Below, in pieces: positions 35,939-45,719 of a stretch of 64,000 nt of DNA. The stretch's first letter is position 1. Each line of letters opens with the position of its first letter. This stretch comes from Bryobacterales bacterium (GTDB lineage: Bacteria; Acidobacteriota; Terriglobia; Bryobacterales; Bryobacteraceae): positions 111,533 to 175,532 of the forward strand of contig PLOR01000118.1 of NCBI GenBank assembly GCA_003142185.1, written 5' to 3'. Both the position numbers and the translations under genes were made by a program. Under the pieces are notes generated by a model. That model saw only the letters and a program-made list of their open reading frames with translations. It ran no database searches and was not told the DNA's origin.

Positions 35939-36123
35939 ATCAAGCCGCGGCGGGTTGTCCGGCGGCGGGTGACTGGTTGTGTGCTCGCTGTTTTCGATGC
36001 GATTGCACCCGCTGGTGAATGGGTGTTCTCCCTTGCTGTCATTGCGCTTGCCAGGAGGGCAGCGAAGGCTACCGATATCAGGCGTTTTTGGTTGTGCGGC
36101 GACCCGCGCTACAATCGCTTCTT

Positions 36124-36966
36124 ATGAGGAGGCTGCCGTGGAATCCTTCCCCACCCATAGCCGTTGCCTGCGCCGTTGTTGGGCTGGCGCTGGGACAGAG
36201 CGGACCGCCGGCTCCGCCACCGGCTAAACTCCAAGCTCTGATCATCACCGGCCAGAACACCACTAGTCACGACTGGCGCTCCACCACGCCCATGCTGCGC
36301 AAGATTCTGGAAGACTCGGGCCGATTCGAAGTTCGCGTCACCGAGGAGTTTCGCGGCGCCGGGGCGGACACGCTCGCACCCTACGATGTCGTGGCAGTGA
36401 ACTACTACGAAAGCAAGCGCGCCAATCTGCGCTGGGGCGATTCCGCCGACAATGCTCTTCTGAACTTCGTCCGCGGCGGGAAGGGTCTGGTGGTTTATCA
36501 TTTTTCGCTGGCCGCGTTTGACGGCTGGACGGAGTACGAGAAGATCTGCGCCGGAAACTGGCGCCCCAACAACGGCCACCATTCCGCGCGCCACGACTTT
36601 ACCGTCACCGTCCAGGATCGTGACCACTCCATCACGCGCGGCCTCAATACCAACTTCGCCGAGGCCAACGACGAGTTGTACGCGAATCTGAAGTGGCAGG
36701 CGACGGGAAGCTTTCACGTCCTGGCCACGGCCTGGGACGATCACTCCCTCTACCGGCAGGGCGAGAAGCAGCCCCTGGAGGGGCCCGGCGCCGCCGAACC
36801 CATGCTATGGACCGTGGATTACGGGAAGGGGCGCGTGTTCGTCACCGCGATGGGTCACGACACCGAGGCGATGAAAAACGTGGGATTCGCGGTCACGTTG
36901 CAGAGGGGCACGGAATGGGCCGCCTCCGGGAAGGTGACCATCCCGGTGCCGCCGGAGCTAAAGTAG
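36124..36966 (+). CDS. ThuA domain protein, exported
   Basis: A 280-residue protein. Residues about 10-28 give a signal peptide or anchor (IAVACAVVGLALG). The rest is a ThuA-type glutamine-amidotransferase-like fold: ALIITGQNTTSHDW, YDVVAVNYYE, FVRGGKGLVVYHF, GHHSARHDFTV and GKGRVFVTAMGHD. ThuA proteins act in trehalose and related sugar metabolism but lack a proven mechanism. The start at 36124 has GAGG just after and a weak upstream site; the frame to 36019 adds no family match. It is convergent with the dehydratase gene. Confidence 0.85.
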   Translation: MRRLPWNPSPPIAVACAVVGLALGQSGPPAPPPAKLQALIITGQNTTSHDWRSTTPMLRKILEDSGRFEVRVTEEFRGAGADTLAPYDVVAVNYYESKRANLRWGDSADNALLNFVRGGKGLVVYHFSLAAFDGWTEYEKICAGNWRPNNGHHSARHDFTVTVQDRDHSITRGLNTNFAEANDELYANLKWQATGSFHVLATAWDDHSLYRQGEKQPLEGPGAAEPMLWTVDYGKGRVFVTAMGHDTEAMKNVGFAVTLQRGTEWAASGKVTIPVPPELK

Positions 36967-37092
36967 CCAGCGACCTAGAACCGCGCCAAAACGATGCATG
37001 CATCGTCCGCCAAAAATGGCTTCCGATAATAACTGTTAACGCCGTCCCGAACCGGCAGAGCCGCGTCGTTCGTCCTTTGTCAAGCCACGGGG

Positions 37093-38055
37093 CTAGTTGC
37101 TCGCGAGCGTCTGCGCGAACACCTCGGTGTCCACGTTTCCGCCAGACAGAATCACCGCCACTCGCCGGCCTTGCATTCGGTCCCGTTCCTGGAGCAGTGC
37201 CGCAAGCGCAGCCGCGCCGGCGCCTTCGGCGACATTGTGAGTGTCGGAGAACAGGTGCCGCATGGAACTCCGGATCTCGTCTTCCTCTACTGTGACGATG
37301 CGGCTGACACCACCGAGAATGATCTCGATAGCCGCCGGGTCCGGCACACGGCAAGCCATGCCGTCGGCAATAGTCTCCCCAGCATTGGCAGCGATCGGGC
37401 GGCCGGCGGCGAATGATTGGGCGTATGCGTCGGCGCGTGCGGCGACCACGCCGATGACTTCGGTTCCGAGACCCAGCGCATTGCGCGCGGCTACCACCCC
37501 GCAAATTCCGGAACCCATGCCAATCGGGACATACACAGCATCCAGGTCGGTAACAGCGTCGAATAGTTCGAGCGCGTAGCTCGCCACACCGGCAATCAGC
37601 GTGCTGTCGAAGGAGCGGACCAGGTGCAGTTTCTTAGCCTCCGCTAGTTGGGCCGAGTGCTCGTAAGCCTCCTGAAAGTCTGCGCCGTATTCGATCAGTT
37701 CCGCGCCCAGCGCGCGCATCGCGGCGTTTTTCTCGCGACCGTTGCCGTATGGAACCACGATGACCGAGCGTAATCCTATGCGGCTCGCCGCGAAAGCCAC
37801 ACTCTGGCCGTGATTTCCACGAGTTGCCGCGATCACCCCGGTCACGTTTGGTTCGCGCCGCCGGAGCGAATCCATGTAGACTAGACCGCCGCGCACCTTG
37901 AACGCGCCCACGGGAGAGTGATTCTCGTGCTTCACCCACGTCTCCGCTCCGACGCGGGCGCTGAGCAGGGGCCACCGGATCTGAGGGGTCGGTGGCATCA
38001 TGCGATGTACAAGTTCCGCCGCGGCCTGGAGCGAAGTGAGGGAAGGCAGGGTCAT
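37093..38055 (-). CDS. Threonine dehydratase-like PLP enzyme
   Basis: A 320-residue fold-type II PLP enzyme. The Schiff-base lysine is in SPVGAFKVRGG, the substrate loop is ATRGNHGQSVA, the phosphate-binding glycine loop is GMGSGICG, and LSGGNVD ends the domain. The pattern fits catabolic threonine/serine ammonia-lyases (TdcB-like) without a regulatory ACT domain. It would make 2-oxobutanoate or pyruvate plus ammonia; an EutB-type ectoine role is also possible. It stands alone between the ThuA and esterase genes. Confidence 0.82.
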   Translation of the reverse strand: MTLPSLTSLQAAAELVHRMMPPTPQIRWPLLSARVGAETWVKHENHSPVGAFKVRGGLVYMDSLRRREPNVTGVIAATRGNHGQSVAFAASRIGLRSVIVVPYGNGREKNAAMRALGAELIEYGADFQEAYEHSAQLAEAKKLHLVRSFDSTLIAGVASYALELFDAVTDLDAVYVPIGMGSGICGVVAARNALGLGTEVIGVVAARADAYAQSFAAGRPIAANAGETIADGMACRVPDPAAIEIILGGVSRIVTVEEDEIRSSMRHLFSDTHNVAEGAGAAALAALLQERDRMQGRRVAVILSGGNVDTEVFAQTLASN

Positions 38056-38245
38056 AAGAGCACGCTTTTGACCATTCTAAACAATGCCCACACCCATAAC
38101 GCACTCCACAAAGGCTGACTGCCCGGGACCAGATGACGGCTAAGGCGCTATTTCACCGTCGTTCCGCGATGCATCAAACAGCAAACCGTGGGTAGGCATA
38201 GTTCCGCCGGTGAAGGCCAGACGCTTTTTCAGCGACGGCAACAAA

Positions 38246-39373
38246 TCAATTCCTCGACCCGGCAGAGTACCCCTGCCATACATATTCCAGAGCCTCGGGC
38301 AGAGTTTGTTGTTTCACGGCGCGGTCGGTGTGCCCAGCGTTACGCGCAAACACAAACTGATAGTGATAGCCCTTGGCGGCCAGCGCTTTGGCCATGTTCT
38401 CATTAGCGACCACCCAGTCGTGCATGTTGTCGCGCATGACATTCGGATTGAAAAGGTCCCTGTCGCCGACTTCCATCCAGATGCGTAGCGGTTTGGTCGG
38501 CGTGTTGGGAATGAGGTGTTCATGGAACTCCCAGGCGCCGTGGGGAGTCTGGGGGTTTGGCGGCCACTGCTGGTTCACGTAGGTTCCTGAGTAGGTGAGA
38601 ATGCGGTGGTAGAGCTCTGGGTGATACCACGCCATGATCAAGGCGCACGAGCCGCCGGAGCTGCCGCCCATCGTCGCCCGGCCCTCCGGATCTCTGGTCA
38701 GTTTCACGTTATATTGCTTCTCGACAAGAGGCAGCACTTCTTTCTCGACGAACTCCGCGTATAGGCCTGACATCGTGTCGTACTCCAGACCACGTTCGCT
38801 TCCCTGGGCGTCGCCGCTGCCGTTGCCTATCGAGATGGCGATCATCACGGGCACCCGGTGCTGGGCGATCAGATTGTCCAGGGCCGTGAACAACGCCCGG
38901 TCAGGTCCGTCCGCCCCGACGATAAACGGCGCGGCCGTGCCGGGGACGTATTGTTTGGGGACATACACAGTCACCCGGCGAGTATAGGGGACGGGGTGGC
39001 TGGTGGTGACTACCATCTTGGCGGGGTCTGTGGAGTCTGCCTGGCCAAAGGTGTTGGCCTCGCGAGCGATACCCGGATAGATCCTGCCGTCGGCCGATTC
39101 CATGGTGAAGAGGAAGACCGATCCCTGCGGCACGCCTTCCTGCGCGGTCATCTCCGGTGCGGGATTGTGCGTTGGGCCAAGGATAAAGTTTCCGTCGATC
39201 TTTGCCGGAGGGTTGGCGCCGTCAGGTAAGTCTGTCGCCGCGACATAGCCGGGTGTGTTGGGATCGCGGGTCGGCGGCGCCGGGCGTGCGGCCGCGGTCG
39301 GAGCTTGGGCCATGAGCGGATCTAACCCAGCCATCAGGCTGATCAGGAACGCGACGACTAGAACACGGAACAT
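38246..39373 (-). CDS. Secreted esterase (enterochelin esterase-like alpha/beta hydrolase)
   Basis: A 375-residue exported protein with a signal peptide (1-22, ending LMA-Q). After a family N-terminal segment, RRVTVYVPKQY starts the alpha/beta hydrolase. The nucleophile elbow is GGSSGG (middle Ser), the acid may lie in MEVGDRDLF, and the catalytic His is in NAGHTD. It belongs with esterase D/Fes-type enzymes of the acidobacteria; the substrate may be an acetylated xylan or feruloyl ester. An ORF boundary at 39373 (MFRVLVVAF) gives the signal peptide. Confidence 0.83.
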   Translation of the reverse strand: MFRVLVVAFLISLMAGLDPLMAQAPTAAARPAPPTRDPNTPGYVAATDLPDGANPPAKIDGNFILGPTHNPAPEMTAQEGVPQGSVFLFTMESADGRIYPGIAREANTFGQADSTDPAKMVVTTSHPVPYTRRVTVYVPKQYVPGTAAPFIVGADGPDRALFTALDNLIAQHRVPVMIAISIGNGSGDAQGSERGLEYDTMSGLYAEFVEKEVLPLVEKQYNVKLTRDPEGRATMGGSSGGSCALIMAWYHPELYHRILTYSGTYVNQQWPPNPQTPHGAWEFHEHLIPNTPTKPLRIWMEVGDRDLFNPNVMRDNMHDWVVANENMAKALAAKGYHYQFVFARNAGHTDRAVKQQTLPEALEYVWQGYSAGSRN

Positions 39374-39425
39374 CAGGAACTCCTTTTCCTGTTGGTGATG
39401 TCAATTACAATACAACGGAAAGCTT

Positions 39426-40142
39426 TCAAGACACCGGTACCAGCAGAGCTTCACTGGCGAATGCCGTGATTTTCTCTATCGTACCCTCAAGACTGGTCGC
39501 GGCAAGCGTGGAATCCTGCCAGATACTCTCTGCATGCCTCCATGCTCCTTCGCGGAAGTCCGCGAGGTCCCAGGAAGCGAAGAGATCTTCGAGGTGCGAG
39601 ACGGCAGGAAGCGGGTCGCCAAGAAGACGAACGTTGAGATTCTTCTTGGCCATGTCGATGAGGCTGTCCAACGTCGCATTGAGCGCCGTGTAATCGTCGT
39701 ACTGCGGTGTCCCGTGCCGGGGTACGGAATTCCTGGCCTTGCAGTTAGCAACGATGGCAAGCGGCAGGTCGTGGTTGATATGGGCATTCATCCCGGCCAG
39801 AGCGAACTGAATCCGGGATATTTCGGTTTGGCCGCGACGCAAAAACAGGGCCTCCCAACTGCCGGGGCACGGCGCGCCGGTGAGCGCGGCATAAAGCGAA
39901 GTGAAGTACAGCGACGCGAATTGGACATCGAGTTCAGCCAGCCAGGCGGTGTCGTTGAACCCTCCGGCATTGACGCGGTTTTCCACCGACTGCGTCACGG
40001 CAAGGTAGAGCCAGTTGAACCATTTGAGGCCGTCGCCGTCTACGCACGTAGCCTCGATTGTTTGCAGAACTTCGAGCACGCCGGGAATTGACTGCGGCGG
40101 CGCTTGAACCGCGGCCGCGGGCTGCGCGTCGTAGGGGAACAT
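39426..40142 (-). CDS. DUF5995 family protein
   Basis: A 238-residue protein with no signal peptide. The central parts WLAELDVQFASLYF, GMNAHINHDLPLAI and the CPGSWEALF segment fit DUF5995. The INHDL motif with nearby acidic residues suggests a metal- or ligand-binding helical bundle. The family has no known role. It is 52 bases downstream of the esterase's upstream edge on the same strand and divergent from the transglutaminase gene. Confidence 0.72.
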   Translation of the reverse strand: MFPYDAQPAAAVQAPPQSIPGVLEVLQTIEATCVDGDGLKWFNWLYLAVTQSVENRVNAGGFNDTAWLAELDVQFASLYFTSLYAALTGAPCPGSWEALFLRRGQTEISRIQFALAGMNAHINHDLPLAIVANCKARNSVPRHGTPQYDDYTALNATLDSLIDMAKKNLNVRLLGDPLPAVSHLEDLFASWDLADFREGAWRHAESIWQDSTLAATSLEGTIEKITAFASEALLVPVS

Positions 40143-40533
40143 TGCGGACTATTATAGACCCTGACGCGTAGGATACTGCGGACTCCTTCTTTCTTCCGCG
40201 AGAAGATATTCCTCAATTTGTGTCTGGCCTTCGTGTTTCGCCATGCGCCGGTGGCGGGTCGTTCTTAGGACCGTGCGACCGAGTTGGTCAGATGAATCTT
40301 GGCCCAGCGACTGAAGTCGCGGCCTTGGACGGCGCCGCGAGTAGTGTACTATGACATTAGCCTCTGTCTCCGGCCTATTCCCTGTCGAACGGTCGCCGGT
40401 TCAGGCGACCTCGTGGAATGTGTCCACGCCCGCCCAATCCGCCGATCACCCGGTGCCGGCGCTCTTCTGCGATTATGAGAAGCGTCCGGGTCGGTGGCAA
40501 CAGCAACCTAAGTAGCCGGCATCCGGAAAATCC
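40143..40533. other. 391-base intergenic region with one hairpin
   Basis: No gene-like frame was found. It holds a perfect 7-base stem, GGTCGCC (40391-40397) and GGCGACC (40404-40410), loop GGTTCA. The region lies between the divergent DUF5995 and transglutaminase/DUF2126 genes, so it should carry both promoters; none stands out clearly. Confidence 0.4.
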
Positions 40534-43500
40534 ATGGCCATTCACGTTGCACTTCATCATGAGACTCTCTACCGGTACGACCGGCGGGTATCTCTCGGAC
40601 CTCATATAATCAGGCTGCGTCCGGCCCCGCACTGCCGCACGCCAATCCTCGCCTATTCGTTGAAAGTGCTTCCCAAGAACCACTTCATCAACTGGCAACA
40701 GGACCCGCAAAGCAACTACCTTGCGCGGCTGGTTTTCCCGGAGCCGGCCACGGAGCTACTCGTGGAAGTCGATTTGGTTGCCGAAATGGCGGTATACAAT
40801 CCGTTTGACTTTTTCCTGGAGCCCCAAGCGGAACAATACCCGTTTTCTTACGAAGCTTCGGCCGCCCGCGAGTTGCGCCCATTTCTCGAAACCGAGCCAG
40901 CCGGGCCCATGCTTTCCGCTTTTCTCGCCAGAGTGCCACGCGTTGCCACCCGCACGATGGATTTTCTGGTCGGCCTCAATCAACTGGTGCAAAACGAAAT
41001 CGGCTACGTCATTCGCATGGAGCCTGGCGTGCAGACTTGCGAGGAAACTCTCACTCTGCGCACCGGCTCATGCCGCGATTCGGCCTGGCTGCTGGTCCAG
41101 ATCATGCGCCACCTCGGACTAGCGGCCCGCTTCGTTTCCGGCTATCTGATTCAACTCGTGGCGGACGTGAAGCCGCTCGAAGGACCGGCCGGTCCCACCG
41201 CCGATTTCACGGACCTGCACGCGTGGACCGAAGCGTATCTTCCGGGCGCCGGATGGGTTGGATTCGATCCCACATCCGGGCTGCTGGCCGGCGAGGGGCA
41301 TATCCCGCTCGCCTGCACTCCGGACGCAAGCAGCGCAGCACCTATTTTCGGCCTGCTCGAACCCTGCCAAACGGAATTCCGTCACGAAATGACGGTACAG
41401 CGGATTTACGAATCTCCCCGCGTCACCAAACCATATACCGACCGGCAGTGGCAGGCAATCGAAAAGCTCGGGGCTCGGGTGGATGCCGATCTGCGTTCCG
41501 GAGACGTGCGGCTTACCATGGGTGGCGAGCCGACTTTCGTTTCTCTCGACGACGCCGACGGAGCCGAATGGACTACCGCCGCGCTGGGGCCGGTGAAACG
41601 CCAGCGCGCGGTGGAACTGCTGGGCAGGCTGCGCCAGCGTTTTGCTGCCGGTGGCTTGCTGCATTTTGGACAGGGGAAATGGTATCCCGGTGAGCCGCTG
41701 CCGCGTTGGGCATTCGGTTGCTACTGGCGCAAGGATGGGGTTCCCATCTGGGAAGACGCCAGCCTCATCGCCGAGGACGGCAGAGATTACGGTTACACGG
41801 CGGAGCATGCGCGGCAGTTTCTGGAAGCCCTCACGCGCCGTCTCCAGGTGGATGCCCGATTCACCATTGCCGCATACGAGGACGTCTTCTATTATCTGTG
41901 GAAGGAACGCAAGCTGCCGATCAACGTCGATCCGCTGGATTCCAAGCTCGCAGATCCGATCGAGCGCGACCGCCTGGCGCACACCTTCGAACAGGGCTTG
42001 GGCCAGGCGATCGGCTACGTCCTTCCGTTGCGCCGCAGCCCGACCCGTTCGGGTACGCCAGGCTGGACCAGCCAGCCCTGGTTCCTCGCCTCGAAACAGA
42101 TGTTTTTAATCCCAGGCGATTCGGCGATGGGATACCGTTTGCCGCTCGAATCTCTTCCCTGGACCAAGCCGGAAGATGTGCTCTATTCCTACGAGCCGGA
42201 TCCTTTTGCAGAGCGCAGCCGCCTCCCGGCAAGGCAGGAGCGCAAGAGCTATCTTTTCGATGCTCCTTCTGTTCCGGACCATCCCGTTCCGGGTGCGGAC
42301 AAAGCCGAACCACCGGAGAAGGGCAAATCGGCGGCCTGGATCACACGCCCCGCCCTCTGCGTGGAAGCGCGCCAGGGCAAGCTGTTCGTCTTCATGCCGC
42401 CGGTCGAGTATCTCCAGGACTATCTCGATCTGACGGCCGCCATCGAAGATACGGCCGCGCATCTCAAAATGCCCGTCCTCGTGGAAGGCTACGCGCCTCC
42501 GTGGGATCCCCGGATTGCCGTGCTGAAAGTGACGCCCGATCCCGGCGTCATCGAAGTCAACATCCATCCGGCGGCGTCCTGGGACGAGCTTACGGCAAAC
42601 ATCACCTCGCTATACGAACTCGCGCGCCAAAGCCGCTTGGGCACGGAGAAATTCATGCTGGACGGACAGCACTCCGGCACCGGCGGTGGCAACCACGTGG
42701 TCATCGGCGGCCCAACTCCCCAGGACAGTCCCTTCCTGCGGCGCCCCGATCTGTTGCGAAGCCTGATCGGTTACTGGCACAATCACCCATCCCTGTCGTA
42801 TCTGCTCTCGGGATTGTTCATCGGTCCCACCAGCCAACATCCCCGTGTGGACGAGGCGCGCACAGATGCCATCTACGAGTTGGAGATCGCCTTCGACCAG
42901 ATCCCGGACAAGGATTCTCCCGCGGGCCCGCTATGGCTGGCCGATCGCGTGTTCCGGCACCTTCTGACCGATCTGGCGGGCAACACGCATCGCGCCGAGT
43001 TCTGCATCGACAAGCTCTACTCGCCCGACGCCTCCGGATCGCGGCTCGGCCTGCTGGAGCTGCGGGCTTTCGAGATGCCTCCGCACGCGCAAATGAGTCT
43101 CACGCAACAGTTGCTGGTGCGGGCGCTGACGGCGCATTTCTGGGAACGTCCGTACCGCCAGGAACTCGTGTGGTGGGGAACTATGCTGAACGACCGCTTT
43201 ATGCTGCCTCACTTTGTTCAACGAGACTGGGAGGACGTGATGGCGGACCTGCGCGAAGCCGGTTTCGAGTTTCAGACAGAATGGTTCGCCCCGCACTTCG
43301 AATTTCGATTTCCGCTGATCGGTTCGGTAACCAGGCAGGGCATGCGGCTCGAGCTGCGGCACGCGCTGGAACCGTGGCACGTGCTAGGCGAAGAGGCTTC
43401 CGGCAGCGGGACCGTCCGCAACGTGGACTCGTCGGTCGAGCGGCTACAGGTGAAAGTGACCGGAATGAGCGGCCAGCGCTTTTTGGTGGCTTGCAACGGT

Positions 43501-43851
43501 CGCCGGGTGCCGCTCCATGCCACGGGCGAAAGCGGCGAATTTGTGGCGGGGGTGCGTTATCGCGCGTGGCAGCCGCCATCGTGCCTTCACCCGAACATCC
43601 CGGTACACACGCCCTTGGTGTTCGACATCGTGGATACCTGGTCCGGACGCGCGATCGGCGGCTGCACGTATCATGTGACGCATCCCGGCGGACGGGCCAA
43701 CGAGCAGTTCCCCGTCAACGCTCAGGAGGCAGAGAGCCGCCGCCTGGCCCGGTTTCAGGATACCGGCCACACGCCGGGTATGACGGCTGTGCCACCGGAG
43801 GAACGCAATCCCGAATTCCCGTTCACGCTGGATTTGCGGCGTGAGAGATGA
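40534..43851 (+). CDS. Transglutaminase-like/DUF2126 fusion protein
   Basis: A 1105-residue cytoplasmic protein. The N-terminal 260 residues are a bacterial transglutaminase-like domain with Cys180 in TGSCRDSAW, His229 in DLHAWTEAY and Asp245 in GFDPTSG. The remaining 800 residues are a DUF2126 region (VRLTMGGEPTFVS, LHFGQGKWYPGE, DGQHSGTGGGNHVVIGG). The family often stands beside circularly permuted ATP-grasp, alpha-E and proteasome-like genes, thought to make and trim peptide tags; none of those is here. The convergent neighbour is glutamine synthetase. The role is not known. Confidence 0.88.
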   Translation: MAIHVALHHETLYRYDRRVSLGPHIIRLRPAPHCRTPILAYSLKVLPKNHFINWQQDPQSNYLARLVFPEPATELLVEVDLVAEMAVYNPFDFFLEPQAEQYPFSYEASAARELRPFLETEPAGPMLSAFLARVPRVATRTMDFLVGLNQLVQNEIGYVIRMEPGVQTCEETLTLRTGSCRDSAWLLVQIMRHLGLAARFVSGYLIQLVADVKPLEGPAGPTADFTDLHAWTEAYLPGAGWVGFDPTSGLLAGEGHIPLACTPDASSAAPIFGLLEPCQTEFRHEMTVQRIYESPRVTKPYTDRQWQAIEKLGARVDADLRSGDVRLTMGGEPTFVSLDDADGAEWTTAALGPVKRQRAVELLGRLRQRFAAGGLLHFGQGKWYPGEPLPRWAFGCYWRKDGVPIWEDASLIAEDGRDYGYTAEHARQFLEALTRRLQVDARFTIAAYEDVFYYLWKERKLPINVDPLDSKLADPIERDRLAHTFEQGLGQAIGYVLPLRRSPTRSGTPGWTSQPWFLASKQMFLIPGDSAMGYRLPLESLPWTKPEDVLYSYEPDPFAERSRLPARQERKSYLFDAPSVPDHPVPGADKAEPPEKGKSAAWITRPALCVEARQGKLFVFMPPVEYLQDYLDLTAAIEDTAAHLKMPVLVEGYAPPWDPRIAVLKVTPDPGVIEVNIHPAASWDELTANITSLYELARQSRLGTEKFMLDGQHSGTGGGNHVVIGGPTPQDSPFLRRPDLLRSLIGYWHNHPSLSYLLSGLFIGPTSQHPRVDEARTDAIYELEIAFDQIPDKDSPAGPLWLADRVFRHLLTDLAGNTHRAEFCIDKLYSPDASGSRLGLLELRAFEMPPHAQMSLTQQLLVRALTAHFWERPYRQELVWWGTMLNDRFMLPHFVQRDWEDVMADLREAGFEFQTEWFAPHFEFRFPLIGSVTRQGMRLELRHALEPWHVLGEEASGSGTVRNVDSSVERLQVKVTGMSGQRFLVACNGRRVPLHATGESGEFVAGVRYRAWQPPSCLHPNIPVHTPLVFDIVDTWSGRAIGGCTYHVTHPGGRANEQFPVNAQEAESRRLARFQDTGHTPGMTAVPPEERNPEFPFTLDLRRER

Positions 43852-43863
43852 ACGAAGCGAGCA

Positions 43864-43885
43864 GCCCCGGCTTTGCATCCGGGGC
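43864..43885. terminator. Bidirectional hairpin between convergent transglutaminase and glnA
   Basis: GCCCCGG and CCGGGGC form a perfect 7-base stem with an 8-base loop (CTTTGCAT), 13 bases after the plus-strand stop and 27 bases past the glnA stop. It lacks a T-run but is well placed to end both transcripts. Confidence 0.5.
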
Positions 43886-43911
43886 CTCTGCGCGATCGCT
43901 CAACATCTCCT

Positions 43912-45342
43912 CTAGAACAGGTTCCAAAGGTATTGCGTGTAGACCTCGTGGTGGTACTGCACTTCCGGCGCCTTCACGACGGTGCCGAGCGAACGCGGGC
44001 AGCGGTCCGCGGCGGCCCTTTTCAAATCGGCGTACCGGCCCTTCACATCCTCGCCGAGAAGCTTGGTGGTCCACTCCGACTTGCTGAAGTTCTCGATCGC
44101 ATCGTAAATGTTATCCGGCAGGTAGCGGGGCGCGTTCCGCAGATTCTCGATCTGCGCGATGTCACCTTCGATGCCGGTCCTGAAGATCCCGTACAGCACC
44201 AAGTATGGATTCGCATCCGGAGCAACCGCGCGAACTTCCAGCCGGGCGCTACGGGAATTCCCGAGCGGGATGCGAACCATCGCGCCGCGGTCCACTGCCG
44301 AAGCCTTGAGCTGGTTCGGCGCTTCGAAATGCGGGTCGAGCCGGCGATAGGCATTGACGCTGGCATTCATCAACAGACAGAGATCGTTGCCGTGCGTGAG
44401 TATCCGGTCGACGAACTGCCAGGCAAATGTACTGGTTTTTTCCAGGCCCTCCGGATCCCAGAACAGGTTCTTCCCGTCCTTGGTGATCGAAACGTTGGTG
44501 TGCATACCGGTGCCATTCACGCCCACGATCGGCTTGGGCAGGAAGCATGCAGTCAGCCCCATTTTCGTCGCAATCTGGCGGCAGATCAACTTGTAAATCT
44601 GGATCTGATCGGCGGCCGCCACCACCTCCGCGTAGCCGTAGTTGATCTCGAACTGCGAGGGAGCGACCTCCGGGTGGTCCTTTTCGTTCTGGAAGCCCAT
44701 GGCCCGTTGCACTTCGGCGGCCGCGTCGATAAACAGGCGGAGCGTATCGCCCGGCAGTGAGTGATAGTAGCCGCCATTACTGACGTACTCGAATTTGCCC
44801 GTTTCGTGGTAGCGCCGCTCGGCGTCGACCCCCTTGAAGACGAAGCCTTCAATCTCGTCGGCCGCGTTGAGAGTGTAACCATCCTTGTTGTAGACCTCGT
44901 TGGCATAAGCCTTCAGAACGGCGCGAAGGTCCGCGGGATAGGGGCCTCCATCCTTGCCGATGACCTCCCCGAAGACCATCACCTTTCCCCCGCCGAAAAC
45001 GTCGGCCGGCCCCCAGTAGAAGGCGGACCAATCGATTCCCAGCCGCAAATCGCTCTCTTTCTGCGCCGCGAAGCCTCGAATCGAAGAGCCGTCGAAGGTC
45101 ATGTTGTCCCAATTCTTGATGAGGAACTTCTTATCGTAATCGAGCATGTGCAGCCGGCCTTCGAGGTCGCTGAACAGCAAGGTCACGGCCTTGATTCTCT
45201 TCTCGTCCGTCAGGTACTTGAGGCGCTCCTCCTGAATCTGGTGTATCGGAACGCGTGTCATCCGCTGCTCCTTGGCACGCAAGTTCAGTTCTTCCAATTC
45301 GGCATAGGGGAGCCGCAAAAAGTCTTGTAGGTCGTTGCTCAT
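43912..45342 (-). CDS. glnA: Glutamine synthetase
   Basis: A 476-residue type I glutamine synthetase, joining glutamate and ammonia with ATP. NMTFDGSSIRGFA is the N-terminal beta-grasp signature, EVAPSQFEINYGYAEV contains the metal-binding glutamate loop, GVNGTGMHTN matches the ammonia/ATP loop, and RIPLGNSRSARLEVRAVAPDANPYL ends the active site (pieces shown only). The adenylylation motif near the C-terminus (NLY-x-LPPEE) is absent, so regulation by GlnE is unlikely. AAGGAGAG at 45346-45353 supports the start. It is convergent with the transglutaminase/DUF2126 gene. Confidence 0.92.
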   Translation of the reverse strand: MSNDLQDFLRLPYAELEELNLRAKEQRMTRVPIHQIQEERLKYLTDEKRIKAVTLLFSDLEGRLHMLDYDKKFLIKNWDNMTFDGSSIRGFAAQKESDLRLGIDWSAFYWGPADVFGGGKVMVFGEVIGKDGGPYPADLRAVLKAYANEVYNKDGYTLNAADEIEGFVFKGVDAERRYHETGKFEYVSNGGYYHSLPGDTLRLFIDAAAEVQRAMGFQNEKDHPEVAPSQFEINYGYAEVVAAADQIQIYKLICRQIATKMGLTACFLPKPIVGVNGTGMHTNVSITKDGKNLFWDPEGLEKTSTFAWQFVDRILTHGNDLCLLMNASVNAYRRLDPHFEAPNQLKASAVDRGAMVRIPLGNSRSARLEVRAVAPDANPYLVLYGIFRTGIEGDIAQIENLRNAPRYLPDNIYDAIENFSKSEWTTKLLGEDVKGRYADLKRAAADRCPRSLGTVVKAPEVQYHHEVYTQYLWNLF

Positions 45343-45533
45343 TTCTCTCCTTATGGCTGGGGTTTCCAGGTATCTTATTCGATCGGAAGTCTACGGGGAC
45401 CCAGGCGCTGTTTCGCGGACAGACGGCCGCGCCCGACGGAAAGTGCAATCCGCTCAATTTCGATTTCTATATTGTCGACGCAACACGCCATGTTGGCAAT
45501 GGTTTCGCCGATAGATTTTGTTAATGGGGGTGA

Positions 45534-45714
45534 ATGGCCCTGCTTGGCCAGACCATGCGGGCGGCAAGAACGGCTGACCGCGTGAAGCAGATGATCGGCC
45601 GAGCCAGGGCGCGGGACACTCAGTGGGTCGGCAAACTGATGAGCATCTTCGAGCCGGGTGCGGAAGTTGTCCGCAAGGGCAAGGCCAGCCTTACCCACTG
45701 AGTTCGGCAAATGA
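45534..45714 (+). pseudogene. Transposase remnant, 3' end, frameshifted
   Basis: A frame from 45534 encodes RVKQMIGRARARDTQWVGKL, MSIFEPGAEVVRKGKAS and then a premature stop. One base further, in the next frame, CCC ACT GAG TTC GGC AAA gives PTEFGK, the expected continuation of RKGKASKPTEFGK seen in DDE transposases of the ISNCY type. So about 55 residues of the central part survive, with one frameshift. No terminal inverted repeats or target duplications were found. It ends 6 bases before the stop of the next, minus-strand gene. Confidence 0.5.
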
Positions 45715-45719
45715 GTCGC

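Noticed and set aside
41706..43844. 712-codon plus-strand frame inside the transglutaminase/DUF2126 gene
   Set aside because: It overlaps the real gene in another frame; composition is Arg/Pro/Gly-rich with no motif.
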